Of a DNA stretch of 64,000 nucleotides, positions 63,618 through 64,000 are shown piece after piece. Numbering within the stretch: the stretch's first letter is position 1; each line of letters opens with the position of its first letter. The DNA is from Sandaracinobacteroides sayramensis (lineage in GTDB: Bacteria > Pseudomonadota > Alphaproteobacteria > Sphingomonadales > Sphingomonadaceae), in the NCBI RefSeq assembly GCF_022014495.1, contig NZ_JAKLSQ010000014.1, forward strand, positions 1-64,000, written 5' to 3'. The notes below the pieces were generated by a model. The model did not search any database, was not told the origin of the DNA, and saw nothing but the letters and a program-made list of their open reading frames with translations. The translations under genes and the position numbers were made by a program.

Positions 63618-64000
63618 ATGCGCATCTGGTTTTCCATCCTTGGCGCGGGCGTGCTTCTGGCCGCCGGCGGAATGGTCGTGTCCGCGACGAAGGCCCAGAC
63701 GGCGAAGGCGCCCGCCGCCCAGCCGCCCGCAACCGCGGGCAGCGCCCACGACTTCACCCTGACGCGGATAGACGGCAAGCCGCTCCCGCTCGACGCCTAC
63801 AAGGGCAAGGTGGTGCTGCTGGTGAACACCGCCAGCTTCTGCGGCTTCACCTCGCAATATGAAGGCCTGCAGAAGCTGCAGCAGAGCTATGCGGCGAAGG
63901 GCTTCACCGTGATCGGCGTGCCGTCCGGCGATTTCATGAGCCAGGAATATGACGACAACGGCAAGATCAAGGAATTCTGCGAGACGAAGTTCGGGATCAC
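63618..64000 (+). CDS. Glutathione peroxidase-like (redoxin) protein, 3' end outside the window (partial)
   Basis: The frame runs from ATG 63618 to the right edge, 127 codons. An N-terminal hydrophobic signal or anchor (IWFSILGAGVLLAAGG) suggests export, then an Ala/Pro linker and the peroxidase domain. VNTASFCGFTSQYEGLQKL holds the peroxidatic Cys (in place of selenocysteine), and GVPSGDFMSQEYDDN the next conserved block. Exported or membrane-anchored versions occur in some Proteobacteria. It probably reduces lipid or organic hydroperoxides. Confidence 0.88.
   Translation, partial: MRIWFSILGAGVLLAAGGMVVSATKAQTAKAPAAQPPATAGSAHDFTLTRIDGKPLPLDAYKGKVVLLVNTASFCGFTSQYEGLQKLQQSYAAKGFTVIGVPSGDFMSQEYDDNGKIKEFCETKFGI

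Overview
The window reads as a high-GC (clearly above 65 % by eye) alphaproteobacterial chromosome segment, most likely from the order Sphingomonadales. The grounds are the gene content and order (rpsB-tsf-pyrH-frr-uppS-cdsA-dxr-rseP-bamA-ompH-fabZ; proS-lolC-lolD; secG-pyrG; dnaX-ybaB with the SRP RNA gene beside dnaX), the short alphaproteobacterial ProS, and the absence of lpxD and lpxA from the bamA-fabZ cluster, where most Gram-negatives carry them. Sphingomonads are known to use glycosphingolipids in place of lipopolysaccharide. No rRNA, tRNA, CRISPR array, transposase, integrase or phage gene was seen.

Layout, left to right. 1-14.8 kb: a partial lipoprotein gene, a DUF885 metallopeptidase, a two-gene acyl-CoA dehydrogenase pair, a glutathione S-transferase, a coupled patatin/serine-hydrolase pair, a D-2-hydroxyacid dehydrogenase, an SH3-domain protein, a small membrane GGDEF protein, the NAD(P)HX repair enzyme and ribosomal protein L31. 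14.9-20.3 kb: a leucine/isovalerate catabolic operon in the order liuB-liuC-liuD-liuA. 20.7-31.8 kb: an 11-kb minus-strand run joining translation (rpsB, tsf, frr), nucleotide (pyrH), isoprenoid and phospholipid (uppS, cdsA, dxr) and envelope assembly genes (rseP, bamA, ompH, fabZ). 32-44.7 kb: an Nramp-related transporter, a lysoplasmalogenase-like protein, a DUF1993 protein, dnaE, trpE, ppiD, a 2H phosphoesterase, bamD and recN. 45.2-51 kb: ybaB, dnaX, the SRP RNA gene ffs with a readable promoter, then DUF2125-plsC-ydcF and a divergent zinc-ribbon membrane protein. 51.2-59.1 kb: an ACAD10/11-like dehydrogenase, secG, pyrG, a small exported protein, a candidate minus-strand non-coding RNA, and proS-lolC-lolD. 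59.2-60.9 kb: a markedly AT-rich insert with three small membrane-protein genes and REP-like repeats. 61-64 kb: a LysR regulator, apaG, metZ and the start of a glutathione-peroxidase-like gene.

Most genes are ordinary housekeeping functions packed into translationally coupled operons with many ATGA, GTGA, TTGA or TGATG overlaps. The less expected material is between genes. At least five families of palindromic repeats occupy nearly every longer intergenic gap. One family of about 180 bp carries a rho-independent terminator and sits 3' of ffs and of an acyl-CoA dehydrogenase gene, facing the right way each time. An orphan terminator upstream of the exported-protein gene implies an unannotated small RNA. 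The AT-rich insert is the only region whose composition suggests recent acquisition. I did not find a convincing new multi-gene system; the best leads are the candidate RNA, the terminator-bearing repeat and the AT-rich insert.
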